From Myxococcales bacterium (GTDB lineage: Bacteria > Myxococcota > Polyangia > Nannocystales > Nannocystaceae), in assembly GCA_016793465.1 (NCBI GenBank), contig JAEUJW010000038.1, positions 124,001 to 188,000 of the forward strand: DNA of 64,000 nucleotides, in the 5' to 3' direction. Every line of letters begins with the position of its first letter. Position 1 is the first letter of the stretch. The notes under the pieces were generated by a model, which searched no databases, had not been told where the DNA came from, and saw only the letters and a list, made by a program, of their open reading frames with translations. Positions 53,476-63,200 of the stretch are shown one piece after another. The position numbers and the translations under genes were made by a program.

Positions 53476-54346
53476 GGCGGGCGGCGAGGTTGCGCCAGAG
53501 GGTGCGCGGGTCGATGAAGCTGAGGCCGGAGAATTGCGGGTCGCCGGTCTCGATGACGCGCCAGGACATGTCCTCGAGCTGGCCGATGTCGAGGGCGACG
53601 AGCGGGGCGGCGAAGCGGCGGGCGGCGCGGCGGGCGAGGTCCAGGACGGCGGTCTCTTCGGCGGGCGAGAGGGCGGCCCAGTCGCCGGTGTAGGGCCAGT
53701 AGTAGCCGTGGGCGAGGGGCTCGCCGCGGAGCAGGAACACGCGGAATTCGCGGCCGACGGGGAAGTCGCCGGCGGGGACGGTGAAGCGGCGCAGGGGGAG
53801 CAGCTCGCGGATGACGGCGCGGCCGCGGGACAGGTAGCGCTGGCGCAGCAACGAGGCGGCGAGGCGGCGGAGGTCGTCGGCGGTGTCGGCCACGCAGGCG
53901 CGCCAGCCGCTGTGCTTGCGCGAGAGCAGGGAGCCTTTAATAAAGACCGGGAGGCCGAGGTCGCGGATCGCGTCGTCGATCTGCGCGAGGTCGGTGATCA
54001 CGCGGCTGCGGGCGGTGAGGTCGGCGATCTTTGGGTAGGCGCGGTCGAACTCGAAGATCTCGAGGTGCGCCTCGGGGTCGTTTAATAAGTGGACGTTGCG
54101 CTGCGCGAGGGCGTGGAAGACGGCGCGATAGACGGACTCGTCGGGGATCGTGCCGATCCAGACCGCGGGCTCGGGCGCGGGGCGTGCGGGCACGTCGGCG
54201 AGGGCCTCGGCGACCTCCTCGGGGCGCAGGAGCGCGGGGGGGAGGCTGATTAAATCGAAGCCGCTGGCGAGGGCGGCGCGGGTCGAGGCGACGATGTCGT
54301 CGCCGTGGTCGGACAGCGGGAGCGGGGCCTGGCTGACGACGATCAT
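53453..54346 (-). CDS. ATP-grasp-domain protein
   Basis: 297 residues. The ATP-grasp core is seen as LGLPVFIKGSLLSRKHSG, VGREFRVFLLRGEPL and the metal/ATP end ALDIGQLEDMSWRVIETGDP. These enzymes join a carboxylate to an amine or thiol using ATP; the substrate is unknown. This layout matches the DUF4343-type group often found with RiPP or small-metabolite genes, but no precursor peptide is evident here. Its ATG overlaps the stop of the upstream membrane-propeller gene (ATGA), so both are co-expressed. Confidence 0.8.
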   Translation of the reverse strand: MIVVSQAPLPLSDHGDDIVASTRAALASGFDLISLPPALLRPEEVAEALADVPARPAPEPAVWIGTIPDESVYRAVFHALAQRNVHLLNDPEAHLEIFEFDRAYPKIADLTARSRVITDLAQIDDAIRDLGLPVFIKGSLLSRKHSGWRACVADTADDLRRLAASLLRQRYLSRGRAVIRELLPLRRFTVPAGDFPVGREFRVFLLRGEPLAHGYYWPYTGDWAALSPAEETAVLDLARRAARRFAAPLVALDIGQLEDMSWRVIETGDPQFSGLSFIDPRTLWRNLAARLSGTPHT

Positions 54347-55512
54347 GGCAACGGACGGAAGTAGGCGCCGCGGTCGAAGATCGTGTTGGAGCCGCCGACG
54401 GCGAGGTGCGTGCGGGTGACGTCGAGGGCGATGCTGCGGATCTGGACGCGCTCGAGGCCGAGGCTCTGCCAGGTCGCGCCGCCGTCGGCGGTGGTGAACA
54501 CGCCCTCGCCCCAGGTCGCGAGGTGGGCGCGGCGGCCGTCGACGGGGTCGGCGATCAGGACGCGGATGTCGCTGGCCGGAGGCGTGCGCGCGACGAAGCC
54601 GGGGTCGTCGGGGCCGCGCACGTGCAGCGTGCTGCGCCATCTGCCGCCGGAGAACACGTAGCGCCAGCCGTCGCCGCCGATCGCGGCCGCGGGAAAATTA
54701 TTAAACTCCTCGACGGGCGGGGTGAGGTCGGTGAAGTACTCGCCGTCGGCGCTGCTGCACCAATGACGACCGACGACGAGCAGCTCGCGCTCGTCGGGGG
54801 CGAGGGCGACGCCGGTGGGGCGCTCGCAGTCGGTGACCATGGTCCAGCGATTTTCGCTTCGATCGAATCGGTGGAGGTCGGTGGTGACGAGCCAGGCGGA
54901 GTCGCGGCCGATCGCGAGGGTGCGCACGCGGCCGGCGGGGCGCGGGACGATGGACCAGACGCCGGCGGGGTCGCGGACGTGGAGGCGCGGGTCCTCGTCG
55001 GGGGCGAGCCAGAGGCTGGCGTCGGGGCCGGACTGGAGGGTCCACGAGGGGCCGCCGGGGTAGTCGAGCGGGTGCACGGCGCCGTCGTCGGCGTGGAGCT
55101 CGGCGGGGCCGCCGTAGGAGCGGACGACCAGGCCGGAGGGGAGATAGGCGACCATGAGGTCGCTGCGATCCTCGCTGCCGGGCACGCGCGTCCAGTCGGG
55201 GTCGATCGGCTGGAGGAGGGTGGCGAGGCCGAGCACGGCGATGCCGGCGTGATAGACGATCACGAGGTTGCGCAGGTGCGGGGCGGCGCCGCGGGACCAG
55301 GCGAGCAGGTGATCGAGGGCCTTGATGTCGAGGAACAGGCCGAGCAGCCCGAGCAGGATGGCGGCGCCCGCTAAGCCGCGGGCGAGGCACATGGCGGGGA
55401 ACACCAGCAGGAACGCGGTCCAGACGGACAGCGCGAGGTACGTCCAGAGGACGGTGAGGCGGTGAAGCCCGACGATGACGGCGGGCTCGCGGGGTCTGCC
55501 GCGTCGGGGCAT
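54343..55512 (-). CDS. Membrane-anchored beta-propeller-like protein
   Basis: 389 residues. Three hydrophobic helices at the N-terminus (LWTYLALSVWTAFLLVFPAM; AGAAILLGLLGLFL; LVIVYHAGIAVLGLATLL), then a soluble C-terminal region of repeated beta-blades, one with a BNR/Asp-box-like turn (FTTADGGATWQSLG). Probably an exported sensor or binding domain on a membrane anchor. TATCCT lies 7 nt before the ATG on the minus strand. Coupled by ATGA overlap to the ATP-grasp gene. Confidence 0.72.
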   Translation of the reverse strand: MPRRGRPREPAVIVGLHRLTVLWTYLALSVWTAFLLVFPAMCLARGLAGAAILLGLLGLFLDIKALDHLLAWSRGAAPHLRNLVIVYHAGIAVLGLATLLQPIDPDWTRVPGSEDRSDLMVAYLPSGLVVRSYGGPAELHADDGAVHPLDYPGGPSWTLQSGPDASLWLAPDEDPRLHVRDPAGVWSIVPRPAGRVRTLAIGRDSAWLVTTDLHRFDRSENRWTMVTDCERPTGVALAPDERELLVVGRHWCSSADGEYFTDLTPPVEEFNNFPAAAIGGDGWRYVFSGGRWRSTLHVRGPDDPGFVARTPPASDIRVLIADPVDGRRAHLATWGEGVFTTADGGATWQSLGLERVQIRSIALDVTRTHLAVGGSNTIFDRGAYFRPLP

Positions 55513-55548
55513 GACCGGGAGGATACACGGATCGATGCAGGGGCGATC

Positions 55549-55821
55549 TCAGCGGTTGTCGGCGCGGCCCTGGGCGGCGCCCATCTTGCCGGAGAGGACC
55601 TGCGTGAGGTGCTGCTTGGCCTCCTCGAGGGCCTTCGCGTCCTGGTCGTGGAGGCGGCGCAGCAGGGCCACGCACTCCCGGGCGTTCACGGCCTCGGCGT
55701 CGTCGATGTACTTGGTGTAGGCCAGCAGGGCCTCGGCCTTGCTCTTGACCACGGAGATCCAGTCGAAGGCGAGGTCGCTGAGGGGGGAGCTGGGGTCGTG
55801 GGAGGATTCGTCGTGTGCCAT
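55549..55821 (-). CDS. Small helical protein, unknown function
   Basis: 90 residues, acidic and largely helical (LAFDWISVVKSKAEALLAYT, ECVALLRRLHDQDAKALEEA). No family recognised. Start codons at 55821 and 55833 are both possible; neither has a Shine-Dalgarno. Codon use matches its neighbours, so I believe it is real. It lies 36 nt behind the start of the propeller gene on the same strand. Confidence 0.55.
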   Translation of the reverse strand: MAHDESSHDPSSPLSDLAFDWISVVKSKAEALLAYTKYIDDAEAVNARECVALLRRLHDQDAKALEEAKQHLTQVLSGKMGAAQGRADNR

Positions 55822-55986
55822 GGCGGCAACCATGCGCCGCGGGAGAGGTTCGGCGCGCGAGTGTGTTGCGCGCGAAACAGCAGACTCTGCCGCGGGCGCG
55901 CGAGTGCGCGGGCGAGCGCGGCTGCGCGTGGACGGCGGGTCGCAGAGGCTCGCGCGAGGGGCTCCGGTTTGCGATGGTGGGCGGCG

Positions 55987-56580
55987 ATGCTGAAGCTGTA
56001 TTACACGCCCAAGACGTCCGCGTTTCGCTGTCGGTGGTTGCTCGAGGAGCTCGGTGAGCCGTTCGACCTGGTGCGGGTGGACTTCGCCCGCCGCGAGCAC
56101 AAGACGCCGGAGTACCTGAAGGTGCACCCGCTCGGGTCGGTGCCGGCGCTGCAGGACGGGGAGCAGGTGATCCTCGAGTCGGCGGCGATCTTGATGTACC
56201 TCGCGGATCGCGGCCCGGGGCTGCGCTTCGCGCCGGCGCTGAACTCGCCGGAGCGCGGGGCGTACTACCAGTGGATCATGTTCGGGATGACCAACCTCAA
56301 CGAGGCGATCCACGGGCCGTACCTGCGCTACTACATGCGCGGCGAGACGGCCTCCGCGGCGGAGCGCGAGGCGCTGGCCCGCTTGCTGGCGCTGTCCGAC
56401 GAGCGGCTGACGAGCGGGCCGTACCTGCTCGGCGCGCAGTTCACGGCGGCCGACGTGGTGCTGGGGGCGCTGCTGGTGTGGGCCGAGGCGTGCGGCCTGC
56501 TGCTGGGGCGCGAGCCGCAGTCGTCGTACCTCGAGCGGCTGCGCGAGCGGCCGGCGTTCGTGCGGGCGTCGCAGGACTGA
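55987..56580 (+). CDS. Glutathione S-transferase family protein
   Basis: 197 residues. N-terminal thioredoxin-like domain with KLYYTPKTSAFRCRWLLEEL, the cis-Pro region LGSVPALQDGE and the glutathione gamma-Glu site ESAAILMYLAD; C-terminal helical domain with FTAADVVLGALLVWAEACGL. Conjugates or isomerises with glutathione; the true substrate is unknown. GATGGT lies 8 nt before the ATG. Single gene; the 213 nt that follow carry no gene and lead to the kinase. Confidence 0.9.
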   Translation: MLKLYYTPKTSAFRCRWLLEELGEPFDLVRVDFARREHKTPEYLKVHPLGSVPALQDGEQVILESAAILMYLADRGPGLRFAPALNSPERGAYYQWIMFGMTNLNEAIHGPYLRYYMRGETASAAEREALARLLALSDERLTSGPYLLGAQFTAADVVLGALLVWAEACGLLLGREPQSSYLERLRERPAFVRASQD

Positions 56581-56793
56581 CGCGCGCGCGCACGCGGGCG
56601 CGGCGAGCGATGCGCGCCCGGACCTGTCTCGAGAGACACGTTACGCGAGGGTCCACGCGGATGGTTCGGTGGTCGCGGCGGGGGATGCGACGTTCACCGG
56701 CGTGAGGCGAGGTGGGTGCGGGGGACGTGCGCGCGATGTCGGCCTGCGGCCCGCTTGAGGTGGACGCGGAGGAGGTGAGACCATGTCTCGGTT
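56581..56793 (+). promoter_or_regulatory. Kinase leader with Shine-Dalgarno and a four-codon upstream ORF
   Basis: At 56769-56777 a strong GGAGGAGGT stands before ATG TCT CGG TTG TGA (56783-56797). The TGA of this mini-ORF overlaps the kinase GTG (56794) as GTGA. The Shine-Dalgarno is well placed for the mini-ORF but too far from the GTG, so kinase translation may depend on reinitiation. No gene is seen in the first part of the region. Confidence 0.6.
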
Positions 56794-59724
56794 GTGACAG
56801 CGAAGGCAGGGGATGGCGGCGAGCTGCACCTGACGCGCACGGGGGAGGAGCCGCGGGCCACGGAGGTCGACACGCGCGTGGACGAGGGGCCGGGGCAGCG
56901 CGAGGAGGTGCGGCTGGCCGACACGCCGCCGTCGATGTTGGGGCGCTACTCGCTGCTGCGCAAGCTGGGCGAGGGCGGGATGGGGATCGTGTGGTCGGCG
57001 TACGACGAGGAGCTCGACCGCAAGGTGGCGATCAAGCTGATGCGGGTGCGCGGCGGCGGGGAGAGCACGGCGGCGACGCGCATGCTGCACGAGGCGCGGG
57101 CCATGGCGATGCTGTCGCACCCGAACGTGGTGCACGTGTACGACGTGCGGGTGGTCGGCGGGCAGGTGTTCCTGGCCATGGAGTTCGTGGCCGGGCCGAC
57201 CCTGCGCGAGTGGCTGCGCGGGCCGGGCGAGGCCATGCGGCCGTGGCCGGAGGCGCTGGCGATGTACCTGCAAGCCGGGCAAGGGCTGGCGGCGGCCCAC
57301 AGCGCGGGGCTGGTGCACCGCGACTTCAAGCCGGACAACGTGCTGGTCGGCAACGACGGGCGCGTGCGGGTGGTGGACTTCGGGCTGGCGGCGCGCAGCG
57401 ACGCGGCGGGCGGGGAGGTGCGGCTGACGCCGGAGGAGAGCGAGGCGCGGGCGCTCGAGCTGAGCCGCAGCGGGAGCGTGCGTCACCTGCGGTCGGACCC
57501 GCAGCTGACGCCGCACGGGACGCTGCTCGGCACGCCGGCGTACATGTCGCCGGAGCAGCACCTGCGGGTCGCGGCGGACGGGCGGTCGGACCAGTACAGC
57601 TTCTGCGTGAGCCTGTACGAGGGGCTGTACGGCGAGCGTCCGTTCGCCGGCTCGACCTCGGCGGAGATCCGGGTCAACGTGCTGTCGGGGCGGCTGCGCG
57701 ACCCGCCGCCGGGGCGCAAGGTGCCGGCGTGGCTGCGCAAGGTGGTGGTGCGCGGGCTGTGCGTGGCGCCGGAGGAGCGCTACCCGTCGATGGAGGCGCT
57801 GCTGGCGGCCCTGGCCGCCGACCCGGGGCGCGTGCGGCGGCGACGGCTGGCGGCGCTCGGGGTGGCGGTGCTGGCGGGGGTGGCGGTCGCCGGCCAGGGG
57901 CGGCGCCCGGAGGTGTGCGGCGGCGACGAGCGGGCGCTGGTCGGGGTGTGGGACGAACCACGGGCGGCGGCGGTCGAGCGGGCGCTGCGCGCGACGGGGC
58001 TGGCGTACGCGCGGGACACCTGGCCGCGAGTACAGGAACAATTGGACATGTACGCAGGGACGTGGCGGTCGGTGCGGCGCGACACCTGCGAGGCGACGAA
58101 CCTGCACGGGACGCAGTCGGCGGCGCTGATGGACGTGCGCATGGCGTGCCTCGACCGGCGGCGGGCGGACCTCGGGGCGGTGGTGGGGGTGCTGGCGGAG
58201 GCGGACGCGCAGGTGGCGGAGCGGGCGGTGCACCTGGTGGCGGAGCTGCCGGCGCCCGGGGGCTGCGCGACGGCCACGGGCGAGCTCGAGGGCGGGGACC
58301 CGGCGGCGGTGCAGGCGGTGCGCGAGGCGCTGTCGCGGGCGCGGGCGGACGAGCAGGCGGGCCGCTGGGTGCGCGGGCGAGAGGTGGCGCAGGAGGCGGT
58401 GGCGGCGGCGGAGGCGACGGGGGTGGGGCGCGTGCTGGCGGAGGCGCTGATGCAGCGCGGGGGCCTCGAGGCGGCGGCGGGCGACTACGCGACGGCGGAG
58501 GCGACGCTGACGGCCGCGTACACGCTGGCGGAGACCGAGGGTCACGCGGAGGTGAAGGCGGAGGCGGCGACGCGGCTGGTCCGCCTGGTGGGCGATCACC
58601 GCGGGCGCGACGGCGAGTCGATGCTGTGGAGCCGGCTGGCGGAGGCGGTGCTGGCGCGGCGCGGCGACCCGCGGATCGAGGCGGAGCTGCGCCAGAACCT
58701 CGGCATCGTGCACAACCGGTTCGGCCGCTACGACGAGGCGGAGGCGGCCTTGCAGCGGGCGATCGCCGTCGACCACGCGGAGGAGCGGGCGGCCACGTAT
58801 CACCGCCTGGTCGGCAACGTGCACTACCGGCGCGGGCGCTACGCGGAGGCGCAGGCGGAGTGGGAGCGGGCGATCGCCCTCGGCGAGGCGGCGCTGGGGT
58901 CCGACCACCCGGACCTGGCCAAGTCGATCACCAACCTCGGCGAGGCGCTGCGCAAGCAGGGGCAAGGCGCGCGCGCGCGGGAGGCGTTCCTGCGGGCGAT
59001 CGCCGTCTGGGAGGGGGCGTTCGGGCGCGAGTCGGCGCTGCTGGCGGCGCCGCTCAACGGGCTCGGCACGCTGGCGCTGATCGACGGCGACTTCACCACG
59101 GCGGTGGCCTCGTTCGACCGCGTGCGCGTGCTGGTCGAGCGCAGCTCGGGCCCGGACCACCCGGACGTCGGGGCGGTCACGGCGAACCTCGGCGAGGCGC
59201 TGCTGCGCCAGGGCGAGGTGGCGCAGTCGCGGCGGCACACCCAGCGGGCCCTGGAGATCCTCGAGAAGGCGCTCGGACCGGACCACGACAACCTGGCCGA
59301 CGCGCTCAGCAACCTCGGGCGGGCGGATGTCCTCGAGGGCAGGTTCGCGGAGGCCGAGGCGAGCTACGCGCGGGCGGTGAAGATCCTCGAGCGCGCGCAG
59401 GGCGTCGACTTCCCCGAGCTGGCCAAGCCGCTGACCGGGCAAGGGCTGCTCGAGCTGGCCCGCGGGCGCCCCGAGGTCGCGCTGCGACCGCTCGAGCGGG
59501 CCCTGACGCTGCACCGCGAGAGGGGCCGCGATCCTGCGGACCTGGCCGAGCTGCGGCTGGCGCTGGCGCGCGCGCTGTGGGACAGCGGGGTCGACCGCCG
59601 CCGCGCGCACGCGCTGGCGGCGATGGCCCGCGCGACGCTGGCGGCGACGCTGACGACGCCGCCGCAGGCGACGCGGCTGCGGGAGATCGACGCGTGGTTG
59701 GCGGCGCACCCGGAGCCGGTGTGA
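56794..59724 (+). CDS. Hanks-type Ser/Thr protein kinase with C-terminal TPR repeats
   Basis: 976 residues. Kinase domain about 50-340 with every key motif: GEGGMG (59-64), VAIK (Lys81), HRDFKPDN (175-182), DFG (195-197) and GTPAYMSPEQ (246-255). Hence probably active. A short hydrophobic helix about 351-366 follows a basic RRRR, then a region with single Cys and, from about 520 to the end, a run of some eight to ten TPRs (for example EALMQRGGLEAAAGDYATAE; DLAKSITNLGEALRKQGQGA). This architecture is common in myxobacteria and should bind partner proteins outside the membrane. Start GTG is coupled to a mini-ORF upstream. The FHA/AgmX protein at 30.7 kb is one conceivable target. Confidence 0.93.
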   Translation: MTAKAGDGGELHLTRTGEEPRATEVDTRVDEGPGQREEVRLADTPPSMLGRYSLLRKLGEGGMGIVWSAYDEELDRKVAIKLMRVRGGGESTAATRMLHEARAMAMLSHPNVVHVYDVRVVGGQVFLAMEFVAGPTLREWLRGPGEAMRPWPEALAMYLQAGQGLAAAHSAGLVHRDFKPDNVLVGNDGRVRVVDFGLAARSDAAGGEVRLTPEESEARALELSRSGSVRHLRSDPQLTPHGTLLGTPAYMSPEQHLRVAADGRSDQYSFCVSLYEGLYGERPFAGSTSAEIRVNVLSGRLRDPPPGRKVPAWLRKVVVRGLCVAPEERYPSMEALLAALAADPGRVRRRRLAALGVAVLAGVAVAGQGRRPEVCGGDERALVGVWDEPRAAAVERALRATGLAYARDTWPRVQEQLDMYAGTWRSVRRDTCEATNLHGTQSAALMDVRMACLDRRRADLGAVVGVLAEADAQVAERAVHLVAELPAPGGCATATGELEGGDPAAVQAVREALSRARADEQAGRWVRGREVAQEAVAAAEATGVGRVLAEALMQRGGLEAAAGDYATAEATLTAAYTLAETEGHAEVKAEAATRLVRLVGDHRGRDGESMLWSRLAEAVLARRGDPRIEAELRQNLGIVHNRFGRYDEAEAALQRAIAVDHAEERAATYHRLVGNVHYRRGRYAEAQAEWERAIALGEAALGSDHPDLAKSITNLGEALRKQGQGARAREAFLRAIAVWEGAFGRESALLAAPLNGLGTLALIDGDFTTAVASFDRVRVLVERSSGPDHPDVGAVTANLGEALLRQGEVAQSRRHTQRALEILEKALGPDHDNLADALSNLGRADVLEGRFAEAEASYARAVKILERAQGVDFPELAKPLTGQGLLELARGRPEVALRPLERALTLHRERGRDPADLAELRLALARALWDSGVDRRRAHALAAMARATLAATLTTPPQATRLREIDAWLAAHPEPV

Positions 59725-59772
59725 GCGCGGCTCGCGGGTGACGCGGCCTCGCGGGCGTGCGATACCCGGGCG

Positions 59773-60240
59773 ATGGCGCGTGAGGCGATGCCGACGTGGT
59801 TCTTCTCGCTGGTGGTGGTGCGCCGCGGCGACCGGTTCTTGCTGGTCCAGGAGCGCAAGCACGGGCAGACCTGGTACCTGCCGGCGGGGCGGGTGGAGGC
59901 GGGCGAGTCGCTGGCGGAGGCGGCGCGGCGCGAGACGCTCGAGGAGACGGGGGTGGAGGTCGAGCTCGAGGGGGTGCTGCGGGTCGAGCACAATCCGGGG
60001 CTCGAGGCGACGCGGGTGCGGGTGTTCTTCGTGGCCCGGCCGATCGGCGCGGGGGCGCCGAAGCAGGCGCCCGACGAGCACTCGCTGGCGGCCCGCTGGG
60101 TGACGCTGGCCGAGCTGCGCGAGCTGCCGCTGCGCGGGCGCGAGGTGCTCGAGATCTACGAGGCGGTGGCCGCGGGCGTGCACGTCGCGCCGCTGGCGAC
60201 GATCGTGCCCGAGGGCACGCCCTGGCGCCCGCGCGGGTGA
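59773..60240 (+). CDS. Nudix hydrolase
   Basis: 155 residues. Complete Nudix box GRVEAGESLAEAARRETLEE, then TGVEV (G-x5-E-x7-REUxEExGU). Hydrolyses nucleoside diphosphates linked to another group; substrate unknown. GATACC lies 6 nt before the ATG. It converges on the pseudokinase gene with 13 nt between stops. Confidence 0.93.
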   Translation: MAREAMPTWFFSLVVVRRGDRFLLVQERKHGQTWYLPAGRVEAGESLAEAARRETLEETGVEVELEGVLRVEHNPGLEATRVRVFFVARPIGAGAPKQAPDEHSLAARWVTLAELRELPLRGREVLEIYEAVAAGVHVAPLATIVPEGTPWRPRG

Positions 60241-60253
60241 GCCGCGCCGGCGC

Positions 60254-63200
60254 TCAGAACGACAGCGTGTACTTGGCGCTGCCGCCGTTGACGGTGGCGT
60301 TGAAGCCGCGCAGCGAGCCCTCGAGGAAGCGCGCGGTGCAGGTGCCCATCGGCGTGCCGTTCCACGAGTCGGTGATCGCGACCTTGGTCGCGCCGCTGGC
60401 GGCGACGCTCACGCGCACCGACATCTTCAGGCCCGTCGACTTGGCGAGGCCCGACTTGCCGCCGCACGAGGAGCGCACGCGCGGCTCGAGCGCCTTGATC
60501 TTGGAGACGATCCGCCCGGAGTCGATCTTGTCGGGCAGGCCGCTCGCGTCGGGCTGTTTAATTGTTGGAGGCTCGGGGTCGGGCTGTTTAATTGTTGGAG
60601 GCTCGGGGTCGGGCTGCTTGGTCGGCGCGACGACGGGTTGGTTCTTGACCGGCTCGGGCTGGCTCTTGACCGGGGTCGCGTCGGGCTCGGCGACCTCGGT
60701 CTTCTTGGGGCGCTTGGTCTTGGGGGCGGTCTGGTGGGTCTTGGTGGCGACGTCCTGCTTGCCCTTGGGGGTGCTGCGGCCGCGGGGTTCGGTGATGAGG
60801 AGGATCGCCAGCACGACCAGGCAGGCGATGATGATCGCCACGCTGATCGTGCGGATGTTGTTCGAGGTGGCCGGCGAGGCGCCGGCGGCGTAGTGGACCT
60901 CGATCGGCGGGGGCTGGACGCTGGGCACGACCGGCGGCGGGGCCGTGACCGGGGCGGCCAGGTGCGTGAGCTGGATCGAGGGCCCGGCGGGCCGCGCGGG
61001 GGTCGAGAGCGCCGAGGGCGTGACCGGCTGCGACGGCGCCCGGCCGGGGGCTTTCTCCGGGGGGCCGGAATTATTACTAAAGACCTTCGCGGCGAGCTCG
61101 GGGTTGTGCTCCTTCAGGTCGGCGGCGAAGGTCGCGAGCGGCACGGGCTCGGCGGCGGCGCGCACCGGGGTGCTCGGCGGGCGCGCGGCGGCGGCGGCCT
61201 TGCGGCTGCCCTCCTCGTCCCAGTCGGTCGGGTCGAGCGAGAGGATCTGGGTGACGCGGCGGAGCTCGCCCTCGCGGGCGCGTACGGCGAGCAGGGCCTC
61301 GTCGAGGACGCGCAGGTCGGGGTAGCGGTCCTCGGGGGCCTTGGCGAGCGCCTTTAATATAATTTGCTCGAAGGCCTCGGGGATGTCCTGCTCGGGGACG
61401 ACGAGGCGCGGAGCGACCGGCTCCTCGTACATCTGCTTCTTCAGCACGGCGAGGAAGGACTCGCCGCGGAACGGCGTGCGACCGGTGACCAGCTCGTAGA
61501 GGAGGATGCCGAGCGCGTAGATCTGGGTGTGCGCGTCCGGAGGACCGCCGCTGGCGATCTCCGGGGCCATGTACTCGGCGATGCCCGGCGGGGTGCCCTG
61601 CGAGAGGGCGAGGTTGTTGTCGAGGTTGCGGAAGGCGCTGGTCAGCGGGGTGACGCCGACGTCGAGCAGTTTAATTTTGTCGCGGCGGCGCTCGCCGTCG
61701 GGGGGGGGCTCGCTCGTGGGGCGCAGGCGGATGACCGTCGACGAGTTGAGGTCGCTGTGCACGAGGCCGCGGTTGGCGGCGACGATCAGCGCGTCGCAGA
61801 TCTGGTTGCCGAAGGCGGCGACGTCCTGCCAGGCGATCGGGCCCTCGTTGCGCACCACGCCGGCGAGGGTGTCGCCGTCCAGCAGGTCCATCACGTAGTA
61901 GGTGAGGTGGTCGCTGGTGGTGCCGGTGTCGAGGATCTCGACGATGTGCTCGCTGCGCAGGCGCGCGAACTGCTGGGCCTCGTACAGGAACTGGCGGGCG
62001 CGCTGCTCGGCCGGCGAGTAGGTCGGCGCGAGCACGCGGACGGCGACCGAGCGGTCGCCCTCGAGCGACTCGCCGGCGTACACCCGCGTGGCCATGCCGC
62101 GCGTCAGCGGTTTAATTAAACGGTAGCGGCCGAGCTCGCGGCCGATCAGCTCGTCGGGGTCGCTCCACAGGTCGAGCGGGAAGGCCTCGCCGAGGTCGGT
62201 GGGGATCGGCGCGAGGTTGACGGAGGGGGTCTGCGGCTGCCACTCGTCGTCGTCCTCGGCCTCGGATTCGGCGGCGGGTGTGGCGGGGGGAGCGGGGACC
62301 CACTCGTCGTCGTCGGTCGCGGCGGTCGCGGCGGGCGTGGAGGGCGGGCGCGCGGCGGGAGGCTCGGGGACCCACTCGTCTTCGGCCGCGGCGGGGGTCG
62401 ACGGCGGGGCGGACGACGCGGGGGGGTTGGGGACCCACTCGTCGTCGTCGTCGTCGGGTTGATCGGCGACGGGGATGGCGCCCGAGAACGCGGCGGGGCG
62501 CGCGGCGGGGGCGTCGTCGGAGGCGACGAGCGCGGGCGACCAGGTGGTCTCGTCCTCGGTCGGGGTGGCGGTGAGGTCGTCGCTCGCGGGCGCGGACCAG
62601 CCGTCGGCGGGCGGCGCGGGGGGCGTGCGCCAGTCGTCCTCGGCGCTCACGGGGGTGGCGTCGGCGGGCGCCGGGACAGGGGTGGTCACCGCGGGCGGGA
62701 CGCCCCAGGCGGCGTCGTCGTCGTCGTCGTCGATCGCGGCGACGGGGATCGCACCGGAGAGGTTGGGCGGGCGCGGGACGACCCAGTCGCTGGTGTCGTC
62801 GGCGCGGTAGAGCGTGGTCGGCTCGCCCTCGTCGTGGGGGGCCGCGTCGCTCGACTGGTGGTCGCTCGACCGGTGATAGAGGCCGGTCGTTGGGTTCGCG
62901 GCGTGGACGAGCGAGGACTCGTCGCTGTCGACGCGGGTCGCGACGGTGTCGTCGGCCTCGGGGTCGGGGTCGGCGAACATGCGGGCGGGGTCGCGGTAAC
63001 GCGGCGGGTCGCTCGCGGGGCCGGTGGTGGTGTCGCGGAAGGCGGGCTGGTCGCGACGGACGGGCTCGGTGGGGGCGGGCTCGTCGTCGTCGCGGAAGGC
63101 GGGCTCGGCGGCGCGGGCGTCGTCGTCGCGGTAGGGCTGGGCGGGCTCGTCGTCGTCGCGGAAGGCGGGCTCGGCGGCGTGGGCGTCGTCGTCGCGGTAG

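Noticed and set aside
56641..60183. A 1180-codon open frame on the minus strand, antisense to the TPR kinase
   Set aside because: It mirrors the kinase codons in a GC-saturated gene, is composed almost only of Arg, Pro, His, Leu, Ala and Gln, and has no domain or start signal.
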